A DNA stretch of 64,000 nt, taken from SZUA-320 sp963707875 (GTDB lineage: Bacteria; Gemmatimonadota; Gemmatimonadetes; Gemmatimonadales; GWC2-71-9). A program made the position numbers and the translations under genes. This document shows positions 63,053 through 64,000 of this stretch, piece by piece; position 1 is the first letter of the stretch, and every line of letters starts with the position of its first letter. A model generated the notes under the pieces. That model did not search any database, was not told the DNA's origin, and saw only the letters and a list, made by a program, of their open reading frames with translations. The DNA lies in assembly GCA_963707875.1 (NCBI GenBank), contig CAVPRU010000003.1, positions 186,001 to 250,000 of the forward strand. Direction: 5' to 3'.

Positions 63053-63817
63053 ATGGCCTGGGACACAATGACCCCTCCGCCCGCGTGGTACAGCCAGAGC
63101 CGGCTGGAGGCCTTGATCATCGAAGCGAGCCGTTCCAGTGTCCATCGCGCCCTGGCGCGCGGCATGGGGCACGATATCCGGGGCCCCCTCCAGACCCTGA
63201 TGCTGGCCGGCCCAACCTCTGATACCTGGGGAACCGAGGCCGACATTCGCATGCTGCGCAGCGCTCTCGGCCACGCCACGGACCGTCTGAGTGAACTTGC
63301 GGACCTGGTTGGCGTTCTCTCCGTCGGCACCGAAGGTCCCGACTCGGGCCCGACATCCCTGTCTGACGTGCTGCCCCGCGTCATGGCGCTGAACCGACTC
63401 TACCGGGGTACCGCCTCGCCGGATCTGCTGGTGGGGCCCACCAAGGGACTACCGGCGGTGCACGGGCACTCCGGAGCCATCACCCTCGCTCTCCTCAACC
63501 TGATCTTGAATGCTCGCGATGCGGTACACCAGGTCCCCGACCCGCAAATCCGGGTGGAGTGCGAGGGAGAGCCCACCGGGGTCAGGATCTCGATCGTGGA
63601 CAATGGTGTCGGGGTGCCTGAGGCCGACCGTGAGCTGGTGTTCGAGCCGTTTTTCACCACCCGACCCGAACCGCACCTCGGTATGGGCCTGCCGGCCGCA
63701 CGCCTGCTGGTGGCCGGGTCCGGCGGGCGGGTAGTCCTGGAGCCGGTGGACGGGCCGGGGGCCCGCTTCGTCCTTCATCTCGAGTCCTGGCCCCCAGTGA
63801 CCGGCGGCCGAGCCTGA
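63053..63817 (+). CDS. Sensor histidine kinase
   Basis: The 254-residue protein has the H-box GMGHDIRGPLQTLML, N-box NLILNARDAV, G1 DNGVGVP, F-box FEPFFTT and G2 GMGLPAARLL. It lacks a sensor or transmembrane segment, so it is a soluble kinase that may sense internal signals or join another protein. ATG 63053 is used; another Met lies 5 codons on. It is 115 bp from the NtrC-like regulator and probably its partner. Confidence 0.88.
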   Translation: MAWDTMTPPPAWYSQSRLEALIIEASRSSVHRALARGMGHDIRGPLQTLMLAGPTSDTWGTEADIRMLRSALGHATDRLSELADLVGVLSVGTEGPDSGPTSLSDVLPRVMALNRLYRGTASPDLLVGPTKGLPAVHGHSGAITLALLNLILNARDAVHQVPDPQIRVECEGEPTGVRISIVDNGVGVPEADRELVFEPFFTTRPEPHLGMGLPAARLLVAGSGGRVVLEPVDGPGARFVLHLESWPPVTGGRA

Positions 63818-63848
63818 TCCCTCCCAGCGACTGAGGGCCCTGGCGCGG

Positions 63849-64000
63849 TCAGGCCGTCCGGCGCACGGCCGGTATCGGCTCGTCGGCCAGGAGGCGTCGA
63901 CGGGGCGGCACCGGAAAGGCCTGCCGCAAGTCCATCGGGGTGACCATGCGTTGACGCAGGCGACGAATCGCCTGGGACCGGATCTGTGATACCCTAGACT
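63849..64000 (-). CDS. Sigma-70 family sigma factor, C-terminal end (5' part outside window)
   Basis: The frame is open from the window edge to TGA at 63849 and encodes the last 50 residues of a protein. It reads SRVSQIRSQAIRRLRQRM near the start, a match to the sigma region 4.2 helix-turn-helix of alternative sigma factors (FliA/WhiG/SigB type, as in 'SRVSQI-S-A---LR'). A Pro/Arg-rich tail follows. The subgroup cannot be set from this fragment. Confidence 0.75.
   Translation of the reverse strand, partial: SRVSQIRSQAIRRLRQRMVTPMDLRQAFPVPPRRRLLADEPIPAVRRTA

Overview
The window is high-GC, densely coded bacterial DNA with very short intergenic gaps, many GTGA/ATGA/TTGA stop-start overlaps and many secreted or lipoprotein enzymes. 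The gene mix (a giant sortilin/BNR-propeller protein, S9, M28 and M20 peptidases, D-aminoacylase and YtcJ-type amidohydrolases, a PknB-type kinase with a 2TM tail, a fused branched-chain 2-oxoacid dehydrogenase E1, a Lys/Ala-rich histone-like protein) suggests a member of Gemmatimonadota or a close relative. That placement is inference; there is no rRNA or other taxonomic marker here, and I saw no tRNA, CRISPR array, IS element or prophage.

Layout. 1-5028 (minus) is a compact operon headed by selD, followed by a 74-aa protein, an RNase HI-like protein, a zinc-ribbon protein, a thiolase, an SPFH protein and a cut gene. SelD carries an in-frame UGA at its catalytic Cys position and is read here as a selenoprotein. 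5062-16108 holds a metal-transporter-like protein, a histone H1-like protein, a quinone-oxidoreductase-type dehydrogenase, membrane and lipoproteins, the 1089-aa propeller protein and a 558-aa protein of unknown function. 16199-35140 carries a lytic transglycosylase, GluQ-RS, uridine kinase, several secreted hydrolases, a divergent pair of Tat-exported paralogues and a DEAH-type helicase. 35177-36324 holds pdxH and a secreted protein.

36325-42491 is the most distinctive region: a chaperone-usher-like surface-fibre locus. It has two DUF4402-type pilin-like proteins, a third small secreted subunit, a PapD-like chaperone and a FimD-like usher. Each DUF4402 gene is preceded by an excellent sigma-54 (-24/-12) promoter match, and a strong terminator hairpin sits between the main pilin-like gene and the rest of the operon.

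42864-49791 includes a thioredoxin-fold protein, a PTPS/QueD plus pterin dehydratase pair, and a minus-strand operon that starts with a second UGA-containing gene: a 75-aa SelW/Rdx-type selenoprotein with a CxxU motif and a clear stem-loop behind the UGA. It is followed by phosphofructokinase and 5-formyl-THF cyclo-ligase. A PQQ-dehydrogenase-like protein diverges from it. 49892-64000 has a TrmB-like regulator with an Hpt protein, Lon, the kinase, a methyltransferase, BCKDH E1, an amidohydrolase, an NtrC-like response regulator with a degenerate AAA+ core, a histidine kinase, and the tail of a sigma factor.

The two selenoproteins imply a complete Sec-insertion system elsewhere in the genome (selA/selB/selC are not here). 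The two sigma-54 promoters imply rpoN and an enhancer-binding activator elsewhere, because the NtrC-like protein in this window lacks the residues needed to engage sigma-54.
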